Shown here: positions 47,304 through 55,067 of the stretch, in pieces
Layout of the letters: each line of letters starts with the position of its first letter
How positions within the stretch are numbered: the stretch's first letter is position 1
Assembly (NCBI GenBank): GCA_049578545.1
Contig: JBAUMF010000039.1
Location: 23,721 to 87,720 of the forward strand
Length of the DNA stretch: 64,000 nucleotides
Direction: 5' to 3'
Source of the DNA: DASQBT01 sp049578545
GTDB taxonomy: Bacteria; Pseudomonadota; Gammaproteobacteria; Burkholderiales; Thiobacillaceae
Translations under genes and position numbers: made by a program
The notes under the pieces: model-generated
What the model was told of the DNA's origin: nothing
The model's database searches: none
What the model saw: only the letters and a program-made list of their open reading frames with translations

Positions 47304-48568
47304 GTGAATTGCAGATTGCATTGGCAGTAATAGGCGGAATCGTCGTGGCCGGTGTGCTTGCATACAACCGGATCCAGGAAAGGCGCTATCGCAGACAGGC
47401 CGAAGCAACCTTTCGCTCACTCGAACAGGATCCACTGATGAATGCGGTGCATGAGGATCATCCCCGGCCGCCCTGGACACCGCACCAGCGTGTAGAACCA
47501 AACTTGAGCGAACCTCATCTCGGAGACGACTTGTCGGGGCTGGATAAATCAACCGGCTTGTATGAGCCTCACTTCAAGGAAATCCCTCAGGTTAAGGAAA
47601 TCCCTAACGATTCCATAGCGGCTGCTTCTGCTGTGCCAGTTCAGGAAAGCGTTCAGCCAGCGCCCCGCACATCAAGATCCACGCCTGCACCTCCTCCGAT
47701 CAAGATAAAGCCTGTCAGAGAGAATGTTCCCCTGGGACCGGTGCCACCCTTCAGTCCACATGAGCAGGCAATTGAGTACCGTGTCCACATGAAAGGCGAA
47801 GGAATCCTGGCCAGTGTATTTACTGATGTGGTAAGCCAGTCCAAGGCATTGGGCAAGCAAGTGCGCTGGGTTGGCTTCCCGGTAAGGGGCGACGCCTGGG
47901 AAGAGCTTCGTCTCTGGTCAGATATTCATTATCGCGAAATCGTTGTCAGTATCCAGCTGGCAGATCGAAATGGCAGCGTCAACGAGCATGAATTGGTATC
48001 GCTATGCACCATGGTGAGAGATGCCGCACAGCAGCACAGCCTGAAGGTAACGTGCGACGATTTTGAAGCTGCGCTGGAGCGCGCCAGAGTGCTCGACCTA
48101 TTCTGTGTTGATGTGGATGTATTGATTGGACTGAATGTCGTCGCTCGCGGAGACGAAAGCTTGCCGATGAACCACGTGAGACGTGAAGCAGAAATTGCCG
48201 GTATGGTTCTCGCGCCGGATGGCACCTATCAGCTTCAGGATCGTCGCGGGGAGATTCTGTTTTCACTGTGCAATCATGAATCGACCCCTTTCAACCCGCA
48301 AAGCCTCGACAGTTTCACCACGCGCGGCGTAACGCTTCTGTTTGATGTACCGCGGGTACCTGATGGACTCAAGATTTTTGACAATATGGTCGCCCTTGGC
48401 CGCAAGCTGGCACACGAAGTCGGTGGTCTGCTGGTTGATGACAATCTCCGTCCCCTGACCGACACGGGCATTGAACGGATTCGCCAGCAGCTCGCCCAGA
48501 TTTATGGCCGCATGGAGACGAAAGGCGTTCCCGCTGGGAGTGATCTGGCCCTGCGGCTGTTTTCCTGA
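47300..48568 (+). CDS. zipA: Cell division protein ZipA
   Basis: 422 residues: N-terminal membrane helix (LQIALAVIGGIVVAGVLAYN) and basic stretch, a Pro-rich linker (about 90-150), and a C-terminal ZipA/FtsZ-binding domain with TRGVTLLFDVPRVPDGLKIF. It tethers FtsZ to the membrane. ftsB immediately upstream and ligA one base downstream support the identity; zipA-ligA is a known pairing. Confidence 0.88.
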   Translation: MSELQIALAVIGGIVVAGVLAYNRIQERRYRRQAEATFRSLEQDPLMNAVHEDHPRPPWTPHQRVEPNLSEPHLGDDLSGLDKSTGLYEPHFKEIPQVKEIPNDSIAAASAVPVQESVQPAPRTSRSTPAPPPIKIKPVRENVPLGPVPPFSPHEQAIEYRVHMKGEGILASVFTDVVSQSKALGKQVRWVGFPVRGDAWEELRLWSDIHYREIVVSIQLADRNGSVNEHELVSLCTMVRDAAQQHSLKVTCDDFEAALERARVLDLFCVDVDVLIGLNVVARGDESLPMNHVRREAEIAGMVLAPDGTYQLQDRRGEILFSLCNHESTPFNPQSLDSFTTRGVTLLFDVPRVPDGLKIFDNMVALGRKLAHEVGGLLVDDNLRPLTDTGIERIRQQLAQIYGRMETKGVPAGSDLALRLFS

Positions 48569-50626
48569 ATGACGGTTCCTGTAAAGGCGAGTGCACAGGC
48601 TGAGCGCCTGAGGGAGCAGATTCAGTATCACAACTACCGCTATTACGTGCTCGACGACCCGGAAATTCCGGACAGTGAGTACGATCGTTTGTTCCACGAG
48701 CTACAGGTTCTGGAAGCCAAGTTTCCTGAACTGGTGATTCCCGAATCACCAACCCAAAGGGTAGGTGGTCATCCGCTTGCCGAATTCACTGCGGTTGGCC
48801 ACAAGATTCCCATGCTTTCCATCCGTACCGAAACCGATACGGAAGCGAGTGGTGCGGAAAATTTTGATGCGCGTATTCGCCGTGAACTGGGCCTGGACGA
48901 GCATGACCCTCCAGTTGAGTATATGGCCGAGCTCAAGTTCGACGGTTTGGCCATTTCATTGCGTTATGAACAGGGCAGACTGGTTCGGGCAGCTACCCGT
49001 GGAGATGGAGAAACAGGCGAGGATGTGACGCAGAACATACGCACCATCAAGGCCCTTCCGCTTTCGCTTAAGGGTAGGGGCATACCGCTTGTGTTGGAAG
49101 TGCGCGGCGAGGTGTACATGCGGCACCGGGACTTCGAGCGGCTAAACGAAAGACAACGCCAGGCGGGTCAGAAGACCTTCGTTAATCCGCGCAATGCCGC
49201 AGCTGGTTCCATTCGCCAACTTGATCCTTCCATCACGGCGCAGCGGCCACTCAGTTTTTTCGCTTATGGGCTGGGCGAAACGCAGGGCTGGAAGCTGCCG
49301 GCGCGTCATAGTCAGGTCCTTGAGGAACTGGAGAATTGGGGCATTCCTGTAAGCAAGGACAGGCGTACAGTCCAAGGCGCGACCGGCCTAATCGATTATT
49401 ACAGGGAGATTTCCGCACGTCGTGACAAGCTGCCGTTTGATATCGATGGCGTAGTCTATAAAGTCAACCGCCTTGATCTGCAAGACGACCTGGGTTATGT
49501 CACACGTGAGCCACGCTGGGCCGTAGCGCATAAATTTCCCGCGCAGGAACAGATCACTCAGGTGATCGATATTGATGTACAAGTGGGACGTACCGGCGCC
49601 ATTACCCCTGTTGCTCGACTGACCCCGGTGTTTGTCGGCGGTGTCACCGTGACCAATGCCACCTTGCATAATGAGGATGAAGTACGGCGCAAGGATGTCA
49701 TGGTCGGTGACTGGGTCTCGGTGCGACGGGCAGGCGATGTGATACCGGAAGTGGTCGCTGTCATGAAGGAGCGCCGACCTGCCAATGCGCAACCCTTTAT
49801 CATGCCCAAGGCGTGCCCCGTATGTGGAAGCCATGTGGTCAGGCTCGATGATGAGGCTGTTGCACGCTGCACTGGTGGACTGTATTGTCCCGCCCAGCGC
49901 AAGCAATCGCTACTGCATTTCGCCTCGCGGCGCGCCTTGGATATTGAAGGTCTGGGGGAAAAGCTGGTCGACCAGCTGGTGGATAATGGAATCGTTCACA
50001 CACCCGCTGATCTGTTCAGGCTGGGTCTGGCCAAGGTGGTTAACCTTGAGCGCATGGCTGAAAAATCAGCGGCCAACCTTCTGGCAGCGATAGAGAAGAG
50101 CAAACGCACTACGCTGGCGCGCTTTATCTACGCACTGGGCATCCGTAATGTTGGCGAGGCCACGGCAAAAGACCTGGCCAAATTCTTTGGCAAACTGGAT
50201 GTGGTAATGTCAGCTGACGAAGAGCAGCTGGTCCAGGTGCCTGATGTCGGTCCAGTTGTGGCCCAAAGCATTGCTCTGTTCTTTGCCGAGCCGCACAATC
50301 AGGAAGTCATTGAGCAGTTGCGCAGTGCTGGGGTCACCTGGGACGAACAGGCCCCTGCGACAAAGTCTGAAGAGGGCAGGTTGGCGGGAAAAACTCTGGT
50401 GCTTTCCGGAACCTTACCCAGCCTCAGCCGGGAAGCTGCCAAGGAAAAAATCGAAGCAGCAGGCGGCAAGGTGGCAGGCTCGGTCTCGAGGAGAACCGAT
50501 TACTTAGTAGCTGGCGTCGAGGCGGGCAGTAAATTGGCCAAGGCACAAGAATTGGGGATTAGCGTCCTGGATGAAGAGGAATTACTGAAAATGTTGGCGC
50601 CAGAAGTGAAGAAGGCCAATTTTTGA
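48569..50626 (+). CDS. ligA: NAD-dependent DNA ligase LigA
   Basis: 685 residues: Ia domain, adenylation domain with the AMP-linked Lys in AELKFDGLA, OB fold, a four-Cys zinc finger (CPVCGSHV...CTGGLYCPA), helix-hairpin-helix region and C-terminal BRCT (LAGKTLVLSGTLPSLSREAA). It seals nicks in replication. It abuts zipA. Confidence 0.98.
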   Translation: MTVPVKASAQAERLREQIQYHNYRYYVLDDPEIPDSEYDRLFHELQVLEAKFPELVIPESPTQRVGGHPLAEFTAVGHKIPMLSIRTETDTEASGAENFDARIRRELGLDEHDPPVEYMAELKFDGLAISLRYEQGRLVRAATRGDGETGEDVTQNIRTIKALPLSLKGRGIPLVLEVRGEVYMRHRDFERLNERQRQAGQKTFVNPRNAAAGSIRQLDPSITAQRPLSFFAYGLGETQGWKLPARHSQVLEELENWGIPVSKDRRTVQGATGLIDYYREISARRDKLPFDIDGVVYKVNRLDLQDDLGYVTREPRWAVAHKFPAQEQITQVIDIDVQVGRTGAITPVARLTPVFVGGVTVTNATLHNEDEVRRKDVMVGDWVSVRRAGDVIPEVVAVMKERRPANAQPFIMPKACPVCGSHVVRLDDEAVARCTGGLYCPAQRKQSLLHFASRRALDIEGLGEKLVDQLVDNGIVHTPADLFRLGLAKVVNLERMAEKSAANLLAAIEKSKRTTLARFIYALGIRNVGEATAKDLAKFFGKLDVVMSADEEQLVQVPDVGPVVAQSIALFFAEPHNQEVIEQLRSAGVTWDEQAPATKSEEGRLAGKTLVLSGTLPSLSREAAKEKIEAAGGKVAGSVSRRTDYLVAGVEAGSKLAKAQELGISVLDEEELLKMLAPEVKKANF

Positions 50627-50647
50627 AGCGAGTGAGGAATGACAACA

Positions 50648-51517
50648 ATGCAGACAGTCAAAAAGGCGGTGTTTCCCGTGGCTGGATTGGGGACCCGTTT
50701 CCTCCCGGCGACCAAGGCAAGTCCGAAAGAAATGTTGCCCATAGTCGACAAACCGCTGATCCAATATGCCGTGGAAGAGGCGGTCGCGGCCGGCATTACC
50801 GACATCATCTTCATCAGCAGCCGCACGAAGCGCACGGTGGAGGACCATTTCGACAAAGCCTACGAACTGGAAACCGAGCTTCAGATGCGCGGCAAGGACA
50901 GAACCCTGAGCCTGGTTCAGTCAATTCGTCCCGCGGGTGTGAATTTCATATATATACGCCAGGCCGAGGCACTGGGCCTAGGCCATGCCGTGCTCTGCGC
51001 CAAGCCAGTGATTGGTAATGAGCCCTTTGCTGTGATCCTGGCAGACGATCTGCTGGATGGAGACATTCCAGTCATGAAGCAGATGGTCGATCAGTACAAC
51101 TATTACCGCTGTTCGATCCTGGGCGTGCAGCAGGTCGAGCTTGAAGATACCGGATCTTACGGGATTGTTGATGCGACTGCCCTGACTGATCGTATTTCCC
51201 GAGTGAGTGGGATTGTGGAAAAACCCAGGCCTGAGGATGCGCCCTCCACATTGGGTGTGGTCGGGCGCTACATTCTGACGCCGCGCATCTTTCATTTTAT
51301 TGAAACCCTGCAGCCAGGCGCGGGGGGCGAGTTGCAACTGACTGACGCAATTGGAGCCTTATTGAAAGAACAGCAGGTGCTGGCCTACGCCTACGATGCT
51401 GTGCGCTATGACTGTGGCAGCAAGCTCGGTTACCTGCAGGCCACGGTGGAGCATGCCCTGCGTCACCCCGAAGTGGCCGAGGAATTTGCCGCCTTTCTCA
51501 AGCGGCGGATGTGCTGA
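50648..51517 (+). CDS. galU: UTP-glucose-1-phosphate uridylyltransferase
   Basis: 289 residues from the ATG at 50648; an ATG three codons upstream is in frame but lies too close to the GAGG ribosome site. Motif AGLGTRFLPATKASPKEMLP marks the nucleotidyltransferase, then FAVILADDLL and GVVGRYIL. It makes UDP-glucose for LPS and polysaccharides. Its last 20 bases overlap the convergent nnrD. Confidence 0.95.
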   Translation: MQTVKKAVFPVAGLGTRFLPATKASPKEMLPIVDKPLIQYAVEEAVAAGITDIIFISSRTKRTVEDHFDKAYELETELQMRGKDRTLSLVQSIRPAGVNFIYIRQAEALGLGHAVLCAKPVIGNEPFAVILADDLLDGDIPVMKQMVDQYNYYRCSILGVQQVELEDTGSYGIVDATALTDRISRVSGIVEKPRPEDAPSTLGVVGRYILTPRIFHFIETLQPGAGGELQLTDAIGALLKEQQVLAYAYDAVRYDCGSKLGYLQATVEHALRHPEVAEEFAAFLKRRMC

Positions 51518-52313
51518 GCAACCCAGGGATGATCTCAATCAGGTCTGATGCGCAGATCGAGGGTGGATGATGTTTCTCCTTCCATACCCGCTCGCCCGCT
51601 GCTCCATGCAAATAGACGCCAGATTCCAAAGCAGAAGCTGGTTCAACCCCTTGACCAATCAGTCCAGCAATCAGTCCCGTCAGCACATCACCCATGCCCG
51701 GTGAGGCCATGGCCGGGCATCCTGTTGAATTGACCGAAGCCGTTCCGTCAGTCTGGCTGATTACACTTCCGGCCCCTTTGAGTGCGACCGAGGCATGGAA
51801 AGATGCGGCGATCTTCCTCGCGGCTTCCTGCCTGTTGATCTGGATGTCGCTGATGCCGCAGCCCAGCAGGCGAGCAGCCTCGCCCGGGTGAGGCGTCAAC
51901 AGGGTGGCGTGGGTTCTGTTCTTGACCAACTCGTGCATTACCGGGTGGGCTGCCAGCAGATTCAGGCCATCGGCATCGATCACAAGGGCGCAGGGAATGG
52001 ACAGTACTTTTTCCAGGAGCGCATACGCCCATTCGCTCTGGCCCAGCCCGGGACCGATGGCCAACACAGTCAAACTTTCGTCTTTAGCCAGGCTCTCGGG
52101 GAAGGCGAACATCAATTCTGGCTGGGAATAATCCACTGCCACATGTTCATCGAGGACTCCGAGTGTGACTCGTCCTGCACCGCATTTCAGCGCAGCCCGA
52201 CCCGCCAGCAAGGCAGCGCCAACCATGCCGGGCGCGCCGCCAATAATGCCGACATGACCGAACATTCCTTTATGACTGTCCTTGGGACGTGGAGAAAGGA
52301 GCGGGAATCTCAT
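51498..52313 (-). CDS. nnrD: ADP-dependent NAD(P)H-hydrate dehydratase
   Basis: 271 residues of the ribokinase-like YjeF C-terminal domain only: GHVGIIGGAPGMVGAALL, TPHPGEAARLLG and the active-site PGMGDVLTGLIAGLIGQG. It repairs hydrated NAD(P)H. The epimerase domain (NnrE) found fused in E. coli is absent here and must be elsewhere if present. It stands alone between galU and a DUF3330 gene. Confidence 0.92.
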   Translation of the reverse strand: MRFPLLSPRPKDSHKGMFGHVGIIGGAPGMVGAALLAGRAALKCGAGRVTLGVLDEHVAVDYSQPELMFAFPESLAKDESLTVLAIGPGLGQSEWAYALLEKVLSIPCALVIDADGLNLLAAHPVMHELVKNRTHATLLTPHPGEAARLLGCGISDIQINRQEAARKIAASFHASVALKGAGSVISQTDGTASVNSTGCPAMASPGMGDVLTGLIAGLIGQGVEPASALESGVYLHGAAGERVWKEKHHPPSICASDLIEIIPGLLSTSAA

Positions 52314-52323
52314 GGGCTGACAA

Positions 52324-52354
52324 TTGTCTATACTTCTAAAGTAGTAACTTTACT
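52324..52354 (+). promoter_or_regulatory. Possible promoter with operator-like dyad before DUF3330 gene
   Basis: TTGTCT (52324-52329) and TTTACT (52349-52354) are 19 bases apart, with a TACTT-CTA-AAGTA palindrome near the middle. A long spacer holding a dyad is the layout of MerR-family promoters. The match to -10 is poor, so this is tentative. Confidence 0.3.
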
Positions 52355-52383
52355 GGAAATCAAGCAGGTTTAAGGAGGATTCA

Positions 52384-52608
52384 ATGTCCAAGACTGCCAA
52401 CACGACACTTGGTGGAGCACCTTTGCTCGATTGCGAAAGCGATCACGAGTGCACCATGCTGACGTGCGACATGTGCCTGGTTGAACTGCCCGCCGGCGAT
52501 GCCATCAGCGAGGAGGGCAAGGACTATATTGCCCACTTCTGTGGACTGGATTGCCTGGAGCGGTGGCACACGCACGCGAAGAAGCAAACTGACCAGAATA
52601 AGCAATAA
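52384..52608 (+). CDS. DUF3330-like small Cys-rich protein
   Basis: 74 residues with CTMLTCDMCLVELP and HFCGLDCLERW, giving a four-Cys pattern that suggests a metal-binding knuckle, as in DUF3330 proteins. Function unknown; relatives occur near metal-resistance genes. It has a strong AAGGAGG ribosome site. No metal transporter is adjacent, and the 240 bases after it contain only a short TG run. Confidence 0.7.
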   Translation: MSKTANTTLGGAPLLDCESDHECTMLTCDMCLVELPAGDAISEEGKDYIAHFCGLDCLERWHTHAKKQTDQNKQ

Positions 52609-52847
52609 TTCCAATCAAGGCCTGGCCACAGGCGCTGACATTGTGTGTGTGTGCGTCATTTGGCCTGGCTTTCCGAAGTCTGTTCCACCCCAGTAATCGA
52701 CATGCTCTACCCTAGCGCAGAACGGCTCACCTTTGAGCAAAGAATCGCCACGCTCGTGTACTTGTCTATCCTTGTTAGGCGGATTCATCGACGAAGTTCA
52801 ACCCGGCTGAATGATTCATGCAAGCCACCTGAGGCGTTTTCCCGGAC

Positions 52848-52884
52848 AAAAAAACCGCATAGCGGGCATTCACCCGCAATGCGG
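52848..52884 (-). terminator. Terminator of the FecR/DUF6600 gene
   Basis: On the minus strand CCGCAT...ATGCGG with an inner CGGG/CCCG pairing forms a two-part stem, followed by seven T. It starts 11 bases after the stop. Confidence 0.85.
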
Positions 52885-52894
52885 CGTGTCAGGC

Positions 52895-54841
52895 CTAACG
52901 GCCGTCGCGTTGATCCCAGCGGTACTGTCTCTGGCCCTGTCCTTGATACATCTGATTGGCGGGCTGCCCGGGCAGGGTCTGCACAGGCGGTCCCTGTCGC
53001 ACTGCGTTCTGGGGAGGGGCGGTTTGAGGCTCCACGCGCCGGGGTTTTGTCTCCCGGCGTGCGGGAGCCTGAAAGCCAGTGAATGAGGAAGGTGGAGTTG
53101 TGGCCTGAGCAGGTTGGGCTGGGGGTGTCGCGAAGCGCCCATTTTGCCGACTTGGACTTTGACCTGGACTGCGTTGTGGGCCTCGGTCGCGCACCGTGTT
53201 CGGCTGGTGTAACGTGTTTTGTTCACGCACTGTGTCCTGGCTGCGTGTTGTCAGCGGTGATGACGATGGCTTATTGGGAATTCGCACCTCGCCAAAGCGT
53301 GGTGGCAGTGGCAGCGGTGCCCGTTCCTGTCCGCCCTGTGGACCGAATGGCGGGCGTGGCAGGGTGTTTGCGTCTTCATCACGACGCGAGGGTGATCGTA
53401 TGATCCTCAGTTCAGAGCCTGCCTGAGGTTGGATTGCTGGACCTGTTGCCTTCCATGGCAATGAGCGTTCACGCGGCGGACGTGTTGACACTACAGGTCG
53501 GCTCATGACGTCACGGGGCGGTTGGTAGCCTTTGGGCGCGCCGCCGTACAGGCTGAAGCGGGAAGGTTTGATGGGCAGGTCGCCACGCACGGGTGCAAAG
53601 TCATCCCGCCGCAAATGGCTGTCTGCAATGGCATGAAAGCGTTCTCGGCCAAACGTGCCGTCAGGCGCGGTGAGGACCGCGCGTGGAAGGTCGGCGTTGT
53701 GGTAACGGTAGTTCGCCATGTCAAAGGCGACGCGCGGTCCGCCCCAGCCATCCCAATGCGCGCGGCCGCGGTAATCGGGGCGACCCCACCAGGGCACTAC
53801 CGGTTCGCCCCAGCCAAGTGCGACCCACCACACACCCGGCAGGCCTGTGCCGAGCCGCAAGGATATATCGTGATCGCGGACCATGAATGAGACAAGGGCA
53901 GGAGAATAGGCAGACCGCCTGACCACCGGTCCCGGTGCCCAGCACCATACCCCACTGACGGAAACCCAGCGCCCATAGTGGAAGGGCGCCCAACCCCACG
54001 GTGCGCTGTCAACCCAGGTCCATTCATAGTTGGGGTCCCACACCCAGGAACCCGTGCTGTAGGGAACCCAGTCGGGCCCCACGCCAACAGGTATCCAGAC
54101 CGGGCCGTACTCTGGAACAACACGCCAATATCCGTAGTGGTCGAGTTCTTGTGCACCATAGACGTCGGGTGGCAGGTAACGGCTGCTGACGGATTCCGTC
54201 TGGCTGTCACTGCGTTCGTCGTTCCATCTGTCCCAGTCATCCGGCGGCGGTGCAGCGTAGGTTGCAACCATTGAGGGATTGTCAGCAGTAACCACGATAT
54301 CTTCAGAAGGATAGATGCTCATGGCGCGGCCATCCGCCGTTGTTACCGTAGCAATGCCGCCGCGATGGGTAATGAAGTGGGTCGTCTGGGTGTCGACGTC
54401 GAGCCGGAAATAGCCGGGATGTTCAATGGTGAAAACCGCATGGGGCGTGTCAACTTCGATCGTGTCACCTTCGGTGATGCTGCGGATGTCGAAGGACAGC
54501 AGACCCGCGGTTACCTTGAACTGAATGAAATGCTCATCCTGATTTATCAGTGACAGCTGGCTGTTTTCATCGGCGCGAATAAAACTGCGGCTGCCAATCT
54601 GGAGTTCGAGCGTGGCGTTTTGTCCGGTGTAGAGGGCATCACCTTCAGCGAGAGGCAGATTGATGCTGGCGCTGGCCCAGTCTTCTGCACCCGGACGCCA
54701 GTACGAAACCGGACCGTCGATGTAACTCAGCCTCGGTGGCGTAGGCATCCAGTCGCTGTTGTCAGCGTCAGCCAAGGCAGCCCCGCCTGTCAGGGCTAGC
54801 AGCAGGAAGGGAATGAGCAGAATGCGAGGCAGATAGTACAT
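52895..54841 (-). CDS. Exported FecR-domain/DUF6600 protein
   Basis: About 648 residues from the ATG at 54841, which follows AAGGAAA; the frame opens 12 codons earlier. Signal peptide ends GGAALA|DAD. A FecR-like domain (about 70-180: EGDALYTGQNATLELQIG, then TPHAVFTIEHPGYFRLDV) is followed by a Trp/Tyr/Gly-rich DUF6600-type section (YGYWRVVPEYGPVWIPVGVG, WGWAPFHYGRW) and a Pro/Gln/Arg-rich tail (about 440-648) with no fixed fold. Probably periplasmic or surface-exposed; function unknown. Monocistronic with its own terminator. Confidence 0.8.
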   Translation of the reverse strand: MYYLPRILLIPFLLLALTGGAALADADNSDWMPTPPRLSYIDGPVSYWRPGAEDWASASINLPLAEGDALYTGQNATLELQIGSRSFIRADENSQLSLINQDEHFIQFKVTAGLLSFDIRSITEGDTIEVDTPHAVFTIEHPGYFRLDVDTQTTHFITHRGGIATVTTADGRAMSIYPSEDIVVTADNPSMVATYAAPPPDDWDRWNDERSDSQTESVSSRYLPPDVYGAQELDHYGYWRVVPEYGPVWIPVGVGPDWVPYSTGSWVWDPNYEWTWVDSAPWGWAPFHYGRWVSVSGVWCWAPGPVVRRSAYSPALVSFMVRDHDISLRLGTGLPGVWWVALGWGEPVVPWWGRPDYRGRAHWDGWGGPRVAFDMANYRYHNADLPRAVLTAPDGTFGRERFHAIADSHLRRDDFAPVRGDLPIKPSRFSLYGGAPKGYQPPRDVMSRPVVSTRPPRERSLPWKATGPAIQPQAGSELRIIRSPSRRDEDANTLPRPPFGPQGGQERAPLPLPPRFGEVRIPNKPSSSPLTTRSQDTVREQNTLHQPNTVRDRGPQRSPGQSPSRQNGRFATPPAQPAQATTPPSSFTGFQAPARRETKPRRVEPQTAPPQNAVRQGPPVQTLPGQPANQMYQGQGQRQYRWDQRDGR

Positions 54842-54964
54842 GGTTGTTTCCTTTTTGAATCCGATGGGATACATCAACTCTGGATTGTGCTGGTGATTGA
54901 GCCAGGTGATTGCGTAATTTGAGTTACCTGTAAAGGAAATAGTTCTAGTCTTTGAGTCGGTCCT

Positions 54965-54994
54965 TTTATAGTATCAGGTTGTTATCCGAAGCAA
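54965..54994 (-). promoter_or_regulatory. Possible promoter of the FecR/DUF6600 gene
   Basis: On the minus strand TTGCTT (54994-54989), an 18-base spacer and TATAAA (54970-54965). The -35 is weak. The rest of the 200-base gap before hypF has a small GGTTC-TGAA-GAACC hairpin and nothing else I can name. Confidence 0.35.
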
Positions 54995-55067
54995 TGACAC
55001 AGTCTGTATTGAAGATCAGAGTGGGTTCTGAAGAACCGGACAAATCTGGAAAATCGTAACGGATTGA

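Noticed and set aside
52640..52656. Short TG dinucleotide run as a possible simple-repeat switch
   Set aside because: Only a few units, and it is not inside or directly before a gene in a phase-variable position.
52645..53082. 145-codon plus-strand frame after the DUF3330 gene
   Set aside because: It runs across a clear minus-strand terminator into the C-terminal tail of the FecR/DUF6600 gene and has no recognisable content.
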